A stretch of DNA of 64,000 bases, from the NCBI GenBank assembly GCA_001899635.1, contig MKVQ01000021.1, forward strand, positions 61,395 through 125,394, written 5' to 3'. Numbering within the stretch: the first letter of the stretch is position 1; every line of letters starts with the position of its first letter. The notes below the pieces were generated by a model that was not told the DNA's origin, searched no databases, and saw only the letters and a program-made list of their open reading frames with translations. A program made the position numbers and the translations under genes. Source of the stretch: Myxococcales bacterium 68-20. Lineage in GTDB: Bacteria; Myxococcota_A; Polyangia; Polyangiales; Polyangiaceae. Below are positions 52,895 to 60,832 of the stretch, one piece after another.

Positions 52895-52940
52895 GCCCGG
52901 ACGTCGGCAATCGTCACGACCGACGACTCTTGGTAGGATC

Positions 52941-52958
52941 GCTGCTCGTGAGAGCAGC
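52941..52958 (+). terminator. Hairpin between two genes, possible attenuator
   Basis: GCTGCTC (52941-52947) and GAGCAGC (52952-52958) form a perfect 7-bp stem with a GTGA loop. It ends 12 bp before the GTG start at 52971 and just before its GGAG. It may terminate the upstream message partially or affect ribosome access. Confidence 0.35.
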
Positions 52959-52970
52959 GCGGAGCAGATC

Positions 52971-53708
52971 GTGATTCGCGTCGTCTCGTGGAACGTCCTC
53001 GCGGACGCTTACGTTCGCCGCGAGTACTACCCTCACACGACGCCCGACGTCCTCGATCGCGCGAAGCGCCGAAGGGCGGTCGCCGACCGCATCGCGCGAC
53101 TCGGCGACGTCGAGGTGCTCTGCCTCCAGGAGGCCGACTCCGCCCTCTTCGAGCTCGCGCAGGAGAAGCTCCCCGAGGCGACGGGACAGCTGTTCCGCAA
53201 GCGCGGGCGCGGCGAGGGATGCGCCATCTTCGTGCGCCGCTCGGTGACCACCGAGCCTTCCTTCCGCGAGCTCGTGTTCTCCGATCGCTCCGGCCACGTC
53301 GCGCTCGGTGTCACGTTCGCCGACGTGAGCATCGTGACCACGCACCTCAAGTGGGAGCCGGAGGGCACCCCGCCCGATGCCCATCGCGGTCGCGTGCAGC
53401 TCGCCGAGCTCCTCGACACATGGCCGTCGGGTCCACGAATCGTCTGCGGTGACTTCAACGCCGAGCCCGACAGCGACGTCCTCGTGCTCGCAAGGTCGCG
53501 CGGGCTCGAAGACGCCTATGCGTCGCTCCCCGACGCGTACACGTGCAACTCGAACGACAAGAAGAAGCGGATCGACTTCCTCCTCCACTCCTCCGACTTC
53601 GTCGCAACGCCGTCGCCCACCCCGCCCGTCGACGACGACACCCCGCTCCCGAGCGAGCTCGAGCCCTCCGACCACCTCCCGATCGAGGCCCGCTTCGAGC
53701 GACGCTGA
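52971..53708 (+). CDS. Endonuclease/exonuclease/phosphatase-family hydrolase
   Basis: A 245-residue metal-dependent phosphodiesterase or nuclease of the DNase I-like superfamily. All catalytic motifs are visible: SWNVLADAYVR (metal-binding Asn), VLCLQEAD (metal-binding Glu), THLKWEP, CGDFNAEPDSDV (Asp and Asn) and the C-terminal SDHLPIEA (Asp-His pair). GTG 52971 is chosen because GGAG lies upstream and the first strand (VIRVVSWNV) begins there. No signal peptide is seen, so it is probably cytoplasmic. It resembles CCR4/Mg-dependent endonuclease-like members, which act on RNA, DNA or phosphorylated small molecules; the substrate cannot be told. Confidence 0.9.
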   Translation: MIRVVSWNVLADAYVRREYYPHTTPDVLDRAKRRRAVADRIARLGDVEVLCLQEADSALFELAQEKLPEATGQLFRKRGRGEGCAIFVRRSVTTEPSFRELVFSDRSGHVALGVTFADVSIVTTHLKWEPEGTPPDAHRGRVQLAELLDTWPSGPRIVCGDFNAEPDSDVLVLARSRGLEDAYASLPDAYTCNSNDKKKRIDFLLHSSDFVATPSPTPPVDDDTPLPSELEPSDHLPIEARFERR

Positions 53709-53711
53709 GAC

Positions 53712-53755
53712 GCTCGCCCACCCCGATAACGCCCCGCGTCAGGCGAGCTTTTCTT
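53712..53755 (+). terminator. Rho-independent terminator
   Basis: GCTCGCC (53712-53718) pairs with GGCGAGC (53742-53748), directly followed by TTTTCTT. It lies right after the nuclease/phosphatase gene and is one of the few candidates here with a T-rich tail. Confidence 0.65.
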
Positions 53756-53881
53756 GCGTGGGCAAACCATGCCCCACCCCGTCAACATCCGCACGGATTG
53801 TTTGCGAACCATGAGGAAGGTTGTTTTCAGCGAAGATTGCGCTATCGCGTTCGGGGTCTGATTGTTGCTGGAGGACGCTAC

Positions 53882-55696
53882 ATGATGCGTGGTCGGACGT
53901 GGGGCCAGGTGCTGATCGCAGCCAGCCTCGTGGCGTGTGGTGCGAACGAGACCGGCGGAGCAAGCAGCGGCGCGGCCCCGGAGCCGGACGTGTTGGCCGA
54001 CCTGCGGGCCGACTCGAACCGTGACGGCGAGGTCACGTTCGACGACGACTCCGACACCCACAAGCGGGAGTGGGACAAGACGAACGGCGCCGTCTTCCTC
54101 GCCAACATCGACGACGACAACGAGCGCTGCAAGGCGACGGGCGACGACATCGCGATCGCCAAGTGCAACGACGCGCAGGACGACGTCGTCAACGGCGACG
54201 ACGACGCCCTCGATCTCGCGCGACTGAAGAGCCGTCCGTGGCCGAAGACGCCCGCCGACGCGACCGGACACATCGCGATCCTCACCGAGGCGGCGAAGGA
54301 GCACGTCCGCATCTTCAGGAAGGTCGGCGAAGGCGCCGCCGATTTCGAGGTCCTCGCCGAGGACTACGTCTTCACTGCGGCGGAGATCCAGGCGGGCTTC
54401 GAGCTCGGGATCGAAGCAACGGACATCGTCCGTGACCAGGAGGCGTGGGACGGCTACGTCGAGGTGCAGCTCACGGTCACGTCACCGACGAAGGGCGAAT
54501 CGACCGATGTCGTCCTCATGCGCGTCGCGCCGGTCCTGACGTTCCATCACCTCCTCCCCACCGAGCAGGTCTGGGTCTCGAACACGAGGTCGGCCGGGAA
54601 CGCCGCGATGCGCGCGGATCTGGCCGCGTCGTGCAAGGCCGCCGGTCTCCCGGAGCCGAAGACGATCGACGACGAGGATCCCTGGACCCAGGACTTCTTC
54701 GAGCCTGCCTACATGACCATGCCGGGACAGGGCGGCACCCAGCACGTGATGCGGGTGAACTACCGCTCGGCCAACGTGTTCGAGCCCGGGAAGAAGAAGA
54801 GCCCGCTCCGCCCCGCGGGGAAGTTCGTCTTCAAGCAGCGCGGACGTGACATCGCCGGGATTCAGCAGTTCGACATCACCCACAACCCGGACATGGACAC
54901 GCTGAACTCGTTCGGCAACTTCGAGACCGTGCCTCCGCACGAGAAGGACGGTGAGTCGTTCCCGTTCGGACGCGTCGTCCGCGGCAAGACGAAGTCGTAT
55001 TACCCCGACAAGAGCTTCACCAAGATGGTCGCGGCGCAGGGCCAGCAGCCCCTGATCGACGTCGACACCTCGTGGCTCCTCGTCGCTCACATCGACGAGA
55101 CGATCTCGTTCGTGAAGGCGCCCACCCCGCGCGGCTGGGTGATGCTCGTCAACGACGCGAGGCTGGCGAAGAAGATGCTCGAGGACGCGGTGAAGGCCGG
55201 CAAGGGCGACACGCCGATGTTCGTCGGAAAGTCGTGGGTCGATTTCGACTCCGGTGAGGAGACTCCGGCCGAGATCTCGATCTCCGAGGTCCTCGCCGAC
55301 ACCGAGGTGATGAAGGCGAGCGCGGAGGCTGCCGCCGAGGTCGACGCCCAGGTCGCGATCCTCAAGAAGGAGATCGGGCTCACGGACGACGAGATCATCC
55401 CCGTCCCGTTCCTCCACACCACGTACGCCGGTAAGTCCGCCGCGTATCAGCCCGGCACGGTCAACGGGATCTACATCTCGGATACGCGCTTCGGCGCCCC
55501 CGACCCGCACGGCCCGACGATCGACGGCAAGGACATCTTCAAGACGGCGTTGTCCGCGCCGCTCGCGAAGATCGGCGTCACCGTCGACTTCATCGAGGAC
55601 TGGGACGACTACCACCTCGGTATCGGTGAGGTTCACTGCGGCACGAACTCGACCCGGACGATCCCCGAGCAGCGCTGGTGGGAGAGCGGACGATGA
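53882..55696 (+). CDS. Peptidylarginine deiminase (PAD) family lipoprotein
   Basis: A 604-residue exported lipoprotein (lipobox SLVAC, Cys 19) of the family that converts peptidyl-arginine to citrulline. Four catalytic residues can be placed by comparison with animal PAD4: Asp 271 in DPWTQDFFEPAY, His 403 and Asp 405 in VAHIDETISF, and the nucleophile Cys 586 in GIGEVHCGTN near the C-terminus. An Asp-rich segment at residues 40-80 (DSNRDGEVTFDDDSDTH) looks like a calcium-binding loop, in keeping with the calcium dependence of animal PADs. ATG 53882 has GGAGG upstream. The stop overlaps the HEAT-repeat gene. The upstream 130 bp are unusually A/T-rich and probably hold the promoter. Catalysis is predicted, not shown. 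Confidence 0.9.
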   Translation: MMRGRTWGQVLIAASLVACGANETGGASSGAAPEPDVLADLRADSNRDGEVTFDDDSDTHKREWDKTNGAVFLANIDDDNERCKATGDDIAIAKCNDAQDDVVNGDDDALDLARLKSRPWPKTPADATGHIAILTEAAKEHVRIFRKVGEGAADFEVLAEDYVFTAAEIQAGFELGIEATDIVRDQEAWDGYVEVQLTVTSPTKGESTDVVLMRVAPVLTFHHLLPTEQVWVSNTRSAGNAAMRADLAASCKAAGLPEPKTIDDEDPWTQDFFEPAYMTMPGQGGTQHVMRVNYRSANVFEPGKKKSPLRPAGKFVFKQRGRDIAGIQQFDITHNPDMDTLNSFGNFETVPPHEKDGESFPFGRVVRGKTKSYYPDKSFTKMVAAQGQQPLIDVDTSWLLVAHIDETISFVKAPTPRGWVMLVNDARLAKKMLEDAVKAGKGDTPMFVGKSWVDFDSGEETPAEISISEVLADTEVMKASAEAAAEVDAQVAILKKEIGLTDDEIIPVPFLHTTYAGKSAAYQPGTVNGIYISDTRFGAPDPHGPTIDGKDIFKTALSAPLAKIGVTVDFIEDWDDYHLGIGEVHCGTNSTRTIPEQRWWESGR

Positions 55697-56658
55697 GGAC
55701 CCTCGCGATGAAGAAGCTCTCTTTCTCCTGCACCCTCGCGCTCGCCCTGGCGACCCTCGCGACGACGACGACGATCACGACCAAAGCAGCGGCCGTGCCG
55801 TCGAACGCGACGGCCACGGTCCGTTTGCCGGCGAGGTCGCTCGCCGAGCTGAAGATCGAGATCGCCAAGGCGCGGTCGATCGATCCACGCGCGTTCGTGG
55901 CCGTGAACGGGGTCATCTCCCATGCCGCCGACGCCGACGCACGCGCGCGCGGCCGGAAGGCGCCGGTCGCGCTTTACCTCGCGAAGCTCGGCCCGAGCGC
56001 GCTCATGCCGATGCTCGAGATGCTCGCGGTCGAAGCGCCGCGAGGTGTACCCGCGGCGTCGGCGGCCGGCGTACGCCGCGACCTGATCGAGGCGCTCGGC
56101 CTCCTGAAGGACGCCCGGGCGCTCCCGGTCCTGGTCACGATCCTCGAGGACAAGACCGAGGACGCCGCGACGACCCGTACCGTGACCGAGGCCGTCGCAC
56201 GGATCGGCACCGAAGAGGCCGCAACGCGCCTGCTTGGCGCGCTCGACTCCTCGAGCGACGAACGCACGCGCGCGATCATCGCCGGCATGGGGGACTGCCG
56301 CCGCCTTCGCGTCACCGAGGCCCTCGCCTCGCGCCTCCGCACGACGAACGACGACGCGATCGCTCGCGCGGCCGCTCGCTCGCTCGGCCGCGCGGGAAAC
56401 GCGTGGGCATGGCAGACGCTCGCCGATCGCGGCGAAGAGGCTCGGATCCGCGAGACCGCTGCACGCGCGCTCGTCGACGCATACGTCCGCCGCGTCGGTG
56501 AGGAGCGCGACGCCGCGTCGAACGCGCTCATGGTGGTCGACGCTCCCCAGACGCCGGCCATCATCGCCGAGGCGAAGAAGGGCGCATCCCCCGATGGCGT
56601 GAAGGCCCTCGACGCGCTCGCCGAGCGCTTCGCGCGCAATCCGTCGCGCGTGCGCTGA
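55693..56658 (+). CDS. Exported HEAT-repeat protein
   Basis: A 321-residue protein coupled by a 4-nt overlap to the PAD gene. An N-terminal signal peptide (MKKLSFSCTLALALATLA after six residues) is followed by Ala-rich paired helices of about 30 residues typical of HEAT/PBS-lyase-type repeats. Examples are AALGLLKDARALPVLVTILED-like, AVARIGTEEAATRLLGAL, ALASRLRTTNDDAIARAAAR and SLGRAGNAWAWQTLADRG. Such repeats form a curved solenoid that binds proteins. Co-translation suggests it handles, localises or presents substrate to the deiminase in the periplasm; that is inference. Confidence 0.85.
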   Translation: MRTLAMKKLSFSCTLALALATLATTTTITTKAAAVPSNATATVRLPARSLAELKIEIAKARSIDPRAFVAVNGVISHAADADARARGRKAPVALYLAKLGPSALMPMLEMLAVEAPRGVPAASAAGVRRDLIEALGLLKDARALPVLVTILEDKTEDAATTRTVTEAVARIGTEEAATRLLGALDSSSDERTRAIIAGMGDCRRLRVTEALASRLRTTNDDAIARAAARSLGRAGNAWAWQTLADRGEEARIRETAARALVDAYVRRVGEERDAASNALMVVDAPQTPAIIAEAKKGASPDGVKALDALAERFARNPSRVR

Positions 56659-56706
56659 GCGGCGCGACCGCCGCGCCGGGTGCACCTTTCTGGTATCGTC
56701 CCGCGC

Positions 56707-57408
56707 ATGCGCCGTCGTGCCATGCTCGGTCTCTTCGTGCTCGCCGCGGCGTGTGCTCCAGCGACGCCCGCGCCCGAATCCCCGTCGGTGGCGAGCGCCG
56801 CCCCCTCGAGCTCCTCGATGAAAGTACCTCCGATCGTCCAGACGGGAGCCCTCGTGCTCCGCTCCCGCGCCCAGGAAGTCCCCGCCGAACGCATCCAGAC
56901 CAAGGAGATGCGTGACCTCGTGGCCACCATGATCGCGACGATGCGCGCGGCGCCCGGCGTCGGACTGGCCGCGCCGCAGATCGGCATCCCGCTCCGGGTG
57001 GTCGTCCTCGAGGATCGCGAAGACCTCCTGAAGAACCTCACGCCCGAAGAGCGGCGCGAGCGCGAGCGCTCGCCGTTCCCGACGCGGGTGTTCTTCAATC
57101 CGGTGCTCACGCCCGTCGGCGAGGATCGCGCGATGTTCTTCGAGGGTTGCCTGAGCGTGAAGGGCTTCGTCGGATTGGTCGATCGGAGCCTGGAGGTCGA
57201 AGTGAGCGGCCTCGACGAGAAGGCGCAGCCCCAGACCTGGCGAGTGCGCGGCTGGCCGGCGCGCATCCTCCAGCACGAGGTCGATCACCTCGACGGAACG
57301 CTCTACATCGATCGCATGAAGACCCGCTCATTCGCGACGGCGGAGCACGCGAAGGCGGTCTACAACGGCAAGTCGATCGCCGACATCAGGAAGATGCTCG
57401 GCCTGTAG
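56707..57408 (+). CDS. Peptide deformylase with apparent lipoprotein signal
   Basis: A 233-residue protein. The deformylase domain has all three metal/catalytic motifs: GVGLAAPQ (84-91), EGCLS (146-150) and QHEVDH (189-194), so the Fe/Zn ligands Cys and two His and the catalytic Glu are present. The enzyme normally removes formyl from nascent proteins in the cytoplasm. The N-terminus, however, reads MRRRAMLGLFVLAAAC plus a Pro/Ser linker, a convincing signal peptide with lipobox (Cys 16). An internal ATG at 56818 (Met 38, MKVPPIVQTG) would give an ordinary cytoplasmic deformylase of 196 residues. Neither start has a clear Shine-Dalgarno sequence. I did not assign def because an essential copy may exist elsewhere. 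Confidence 0.88.
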   Translation: MRRRAMLGLFVLAAACAPATPAPESPSVASAAPSSSSMKVPPIVQTGALVLRSRAQEVPAERIQTKEMRDLVATMIATMRAAPGVGLAAPQIGIPLRVVVLEDREDLLKNLTPEERRERERSPFPTRVFFNPVLTPVGEDRAMFFEGCLSVKGFVGLVDRSLEVEVSGLDEKAQPQTWRVRGWPARILQHEVDHLDGTLYIDRMKTRSFATAEHAKAVYNGKSIADIRKMLGL

Positions 57409-57511
57409 CGCAGCGGCATCATTCGACTCACAGTAGAGAGCGCATCGAGATACGTCGCGCGAGCGCGTGCTTCGCGCCGAGAACGACCGCCGGCGGTGAT
57501 ATCCTCGCCAC

Positions 57512-59845
57512 GTGGGATTTCCCTCCACGATCCTCGACCCCGGCACCACCGACATCGTCGGGGATCGCTACGAGATCCTCGGCCTCGTCGGCGCCGGTGG
57601 AATGGGTACGGTCTACCGCGCGCGCGATCGCGAGCTCGACGAGGTCGTCGCGCTGAAGGTCCTCCGCGGCGACCTCTCGTACGACCCGCAGGCGCTCGCG
57701 CGGTTCCGTCGCGAGGTGAAGCTCGCGCGGCGGGTCACGCACAAGAACGTCGCGCGCACGTTCGACATCGGCGCCCACGGCGGCACGGCGTTCCTGACGA
57801 TGGAGCTCGTGCAGGGCGAGTCGCTGGCGCAGCTCCTCGCGCGGAAGACGCACCTCGCGCTCGATCGGGCCGTCGAGATCGCGCTCGAGATCGCGCACGG
57901 GCTCGGCGCAGCGCACGAGGCCGGCGTCGTTCATCGCGATCTCAAGCCGGACAACGTTCTCGTCTCGCGCGACGGCCGCATCGTCGTGACCGACTTCGGG
58001 ATCGCGATCGCCGAGGAGGCGCTCGCAGCCGAAGGCGGCCCTCGGCGCATCGTCGGGACGCCTGCGTACATGGCGCCGGAGCAGCTCGAGACGCCGGACA
58101 AGATCGACGCGCGGGCCGATGTCTACGCGCTCGGCCTCGTGCTCTACGAGATGCTCACCGGCAAGCTGCCGTGGACCGCGAAGACGGATCTCGCGCTCGC
58201 GACGGCTCGCATCCTCAAGGCGCCACGCGATCCGCGCGAGCTCGTACCCGAGCTTCCGGCGTCGATCGTCGCGATCCTCTTCGCCGCGCTGGCGAAGGAG
58301 GTCGGCGACCGCATCCCCACCGCCGAGGCGTTCGCCGCGAAGCTGTCGAGCATCGCGATGCCGACGCGCCCGACGATGCTCGACGAGAGCGGGACCTACC
58401 CGAGCATCCGCCTACCTCCGCCGGTCCAGCGAAGCCTCGCCGTGCTCCGACTCCGTCACCTGGGCAACGAGGACGACGACTACCTCCCTTTGGGGATCAG
58501 CGAAGCGCTCATCGACGCCCTCGCCGGCGCGGGCATGCGCGTGCGCGCCGCTCCGGCCGACGTCCGGGCTCGCGATCCCCAGGACGTCGGGCGCGAGCTC
58601 GGTGTCGATGCCGTCCTCGCGGGGGCCGTCGAGGTCGAGCCCTCCGCGCTCCGCGTCGTTCTCCGTCTCGTCGGCGCGCACGATGGCTTCGCGCTCTGGG
58701 CCGGTCGCTTCAACGGCAGCCGCGGCGATGCGATCGCGATCGCCGGCAGCGCCGCTCGACAGATCGCCGAGGCGCTCTCGGGCACCCGCGCGCCGACGCC
58801 GACCCGCGACCTCGCCGGCCCCGAGGCCGTGGACCTCTACCTGCGCGGCCGCCGCACGTATCATCGCTTCTGGCGCACGGGCGAGGCAGTGACACTCCTC
58901 GAGCGAGCGCTCGCGAAGTCCAACGACGACCCGCGCATCCTCGCGGCGTTAGCGCTCGCTCTCTGCCGCGAGACGGGCGCCGAGACCGACACCGCGGCGG
59001 CGCGCCAGGCCGCCGTCGCGCGCGCGGAGCGAGCCGTCGCCCTCGCGCCGTCGCTCGCCGAGGCACACGTCGCGCTCGGAGTGTGTCGCCTCCGTGACGG
59101 AGACGTCGCCGCCGGATCGACGCTCATTCGTCGTGGCGTCGACCTCGCGCCGGGCAACGTGGACGCGCTCGAGCACGCCGGACGCATCTTGCTCGAGACG
59201 CGCGCGATCGAAGAAGGCATCGCGCACGCGGAGCTCGCGATCCGGATCGAGCCACTCCTCCAGCTCGTCCTCCAGTACCAGGTCATCCGAGCACGAGCGC
59301 TGCTCGGCGAGTGGAAGGCCGTCGACGCCGAGCTCCGGCAGGTGCCGACCGAGGCCGCCGCGAAGATCGCTTACTGGCTGACGCGGATCCGACTCGCGCT
59401 CTGGCGGAACGATCCTTCGGAGGACGCGAGCATCCTCGCCGGCCTCGCAGCGGACACCTTCCCGAACAAGGCCTTCCCCCTCGCCTATGCGGGCTACCTG
59501 AAGGACGGTCGTCCCGGGCCGGTCGAGCGCCAGCTCCTCGACGATCGGATGCACTCGCCGCGGAGCTCGCCGCGCCAGCGCTCGTTCTTCGCCCAGCTCC
59601 GCGCCGAGCTCCTCCTCCGCAACGGCGATCGCGAGGAGGCGCTGGCGGCGCTCGAGGCCTCCGTCAACGACGGTCTTTTCGACGAGGCCTGGCTCGACCG
59701 CTGTCCCGCGCTCGACGCCCTCCGCGACGACCCGCGCTTCGCACGCGCCCGCGAAGAGGTGCACGCACGCGCCGCGGTCGCCGTTGCCACGCTGCTCCGC
59801 CGCACGTCGACGGTCAGCGTCGCGGCTTCGACTTCGGCGCGTTGA
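57512..59845 (+). CDS. Ser/Thr kinase with FlgO/TolB-N-like and TPR regions
   Basis: A 777-residue protein from GTG 57512. The kinase domain spans about residues 20-285 with canonical motifs: LVGAGGMGTVYRA, VALKVLR, VVHRDLKPDNVL, DFGIAIAEEA and GTPAYMAPEQ. Residues 310-430 resemble the domain found after kinases and adenylate cyclases in many soil bacteria (SLAVLRLRHLGNEDDDYLPLGISEAL, LGVDAVLAGAVEV), related to FlgO/TolB-N. The rest, to about 740, is TPR-like (helical pairs such as ARAERAVALAPSLAEAHVAL). No membrane helix is obvious, so it is probably cytoplasmic. It should act as a signalling kinase with a protein-docking tail. Target unknown. Confidence 0.93.
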   Translation: MGFPSTILDPGTTDIVGDRYEILGLVGAGGMGTVYRARDRELDEVVALKVLRGDLSYDPQALARFRREVKLARRVTHKNVARTFDIGAHGGTAFLTMELVQGESLAQLLARKTHLALDRAVEIALEIAHGLGAAHEAGVVHRDLKPDNVLVSRDGRIVVTDFGIAIAEEALAAEGGPRRIVGTPAYMAPEQLETPDKIDARADVYALGLVLYEMLTGKLPWTAKTDLALATARILKAPRDPRELVPELPASIVAILFAALAKEVGDRIPTAEAFAAKLSSIAMPTRPTMLDESGTYPSIRLPPPVQRSLAVLRLRHLGNEDDDYLPLGISEALIDALAGAGMRVRAAPADVRARDPQDVGRELGVDAVLAGAVEVEPSALRVVLRLVGAHDGFALWAGRFNGSRGDAIAIAGSAARQIAEALSGTRAPTPTRDLAGPEAVDLYLRGRRTYHRFWRTGEAVTLLERALAKSNDDPRILAALALALCRETGAETDTAAARQAAVARAERAVALAPSLAEAHVALGVCRLRDGDVAAGSTLIRRGVDLAPGNVDALEHAGRILLETRAIEEGIAHAELAIRIEPLLQLVLQYQVIRARALLGEWKAVDAELRQVPTEAAAKIAYWLTRIRLALWRNDPSEDASILAGLAADTFPNKAFPLAYAGYLKDGRPGPVERQLLDDRMHSPRSSPRQRSFFAQLRAELLLRNGDREEALAALEASVNDGLFDEAWLDRCPALDALRDDPRFARAREEVHARAAVAVATLLRRTSTVSVAASTSAR

Positions 59846-60161
59846 CGAGACGGGCGAGCGGAACGCGCCCGATGACGTTACGGATCTGCTGCGCCTGGTG
59901 GTCGGTCACGCTACCGATGAGCTGAACCTCGGCGCGTCCCGACGAGCGCAGGATCCGCACCTGGAGGCCGTCGATCGGAGGGCGCTTCGCCACGTCGCGA
60001 AGGTCGGCGAGGATCGGTGGGGCGATCCCTCCGCGCACGACGCGGATGATCCCGCGCTCGATGTCGAGCTCCGCGATCGTCACCGCCCTCCGAGCGGCGA
60101 CGTAGAGCGCACCGACGGCAACGGCGAGAGCGAGCAGGGGGAGAATGAGCGTGGAATCCAA
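59814..60161 (-). CDS. Small DUF3634-like membrane protein
   Basis: A 115-residue protein read from TTG 60161. One membrane helix (residues 5-24, ILPLLALAVAVGALYVAARR) is followed by a small beta-rich domain with ERGIIRVVRGGIAPPILADL, DGLQVRILRSSGRAEVQLIG and DHQAQQIRNVIGRVPL. The ARGxI-x-RVxGxIPP-type segment fits DUF3634, a family of about 110 residues with the same topology and no known function. An upstream extension to 60248 is Arg-rich and unlikely. It ends 33 bases inside the 3' end of the kinase gene on the opposite strand and is divergent from the TPM-domain gene. Confidence 0.7.
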   Translation of the reverse strand: MDSTLILPLLALAVAVGALYVAARRAVTIAELDIERGIIRVVRGGIAPPILADLRDVAKRPPIDGLQVRILRSSGRAEVQLIGSVTDHQAQQIRNVIGRVPLARLVNAPKSKPRR

Positions 60162-60214
60162 GGCTGATTGTCGGGACGGCGCGCCGCTCTCCGGTTTAAG
60201 CTCCCGGAGAGCCC

Positions 60215-60832
60215 GTGTCCACCCGTGCCTTCTTCGATGACGCCGCAAAGGCGGCGGTGAGCGCTGCGATCAAGCGCGTCGAGAGCCAAACCTCTGCCGA
60301 GGTCGTCGTCGCGGTGCGGCGCCAGGCCGGCGTCTCGTATCGCGACGCCGACCTCGTCCTTGGCGCGATCGCCGCCCTCGCGACCCTCGCGATCCTCCTC
60401 TTCGTCGACAAGGAGTTCGCGACCACGTGGATCCCCGTCGATGTGGCCGTCGCGTTCGCAGCGGGCATGCTCCTCTCCCGCTACACGATGTTCCTCCGCC
60501 GGCTCCTGACGCCCGGCTCGCGCCGTCGCGAAGAGACGCGACGCGCGGCGTGCGCGGCCTTCAACGAGCTCGGTATCGGACGCACGAGCGGGCGGAACGG
60601 CATCCTCGTCCTGGTCGCGCTCTTTGAGCACGAGGTCGCCGTCGTCTCGGACGTCGGGATCGATCCTGCCGTGATCGCCCGCGCGGTCGCTGCGCTCCAA
60701 GGCTCCGTCGCGCGCGCCGTCCCCGACTTCGACGCCTTCGTCGCTGCGCTCGACTCCCTCGGGCCCGCCCTCGCACCGACGATGCCGCGTCGCGACGACG
60801 ACGTGAACGAGCTCCCCGACGAGGTCGCATGA
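60215..60832 (+). CDS. TPM-domain membrane protein
   Basis: A 205-residue protein from GTG 60215. The N-terminal MSTRAFFDDAAKAAVSAAIKRVESQTSAEVVVAV is the start of a TPM fold (as in YgcG/TLP18.3 proteins). Two adjacent membrane helices interrupt it at about residues 48-88. The second half resumes with GRTSGRNGILVLVALFEHEVAVVSDVGID. The split arrangement is known in the DUF2207/YgcG-like neighbourhood. Related proteins take part in membrane protein turnover or photosystem repair, but the role here is unknown. It overlaps the Tim44-domain gene by 4 nt, so the two products probably act together in the inner membrane. Confidence 0.75.
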   Translation: MSTRAFFDDAAKAAVSAAIKRVESQTSAEVVVAVRRQAGVSYRDADLVLGAIAALATLAILLFVDKEFATTWIPVDVAVAFAAGMLLSRYTMFLRRLLTPGSRRREETRRAACAAFNELGIGRTSGRNGILVLVALFEHEVAVVSDVGIDPAVIARAVAALQGSVARAVPDFDAFVAALDSLGPALAPTMPRRDDDVNELPDEVA

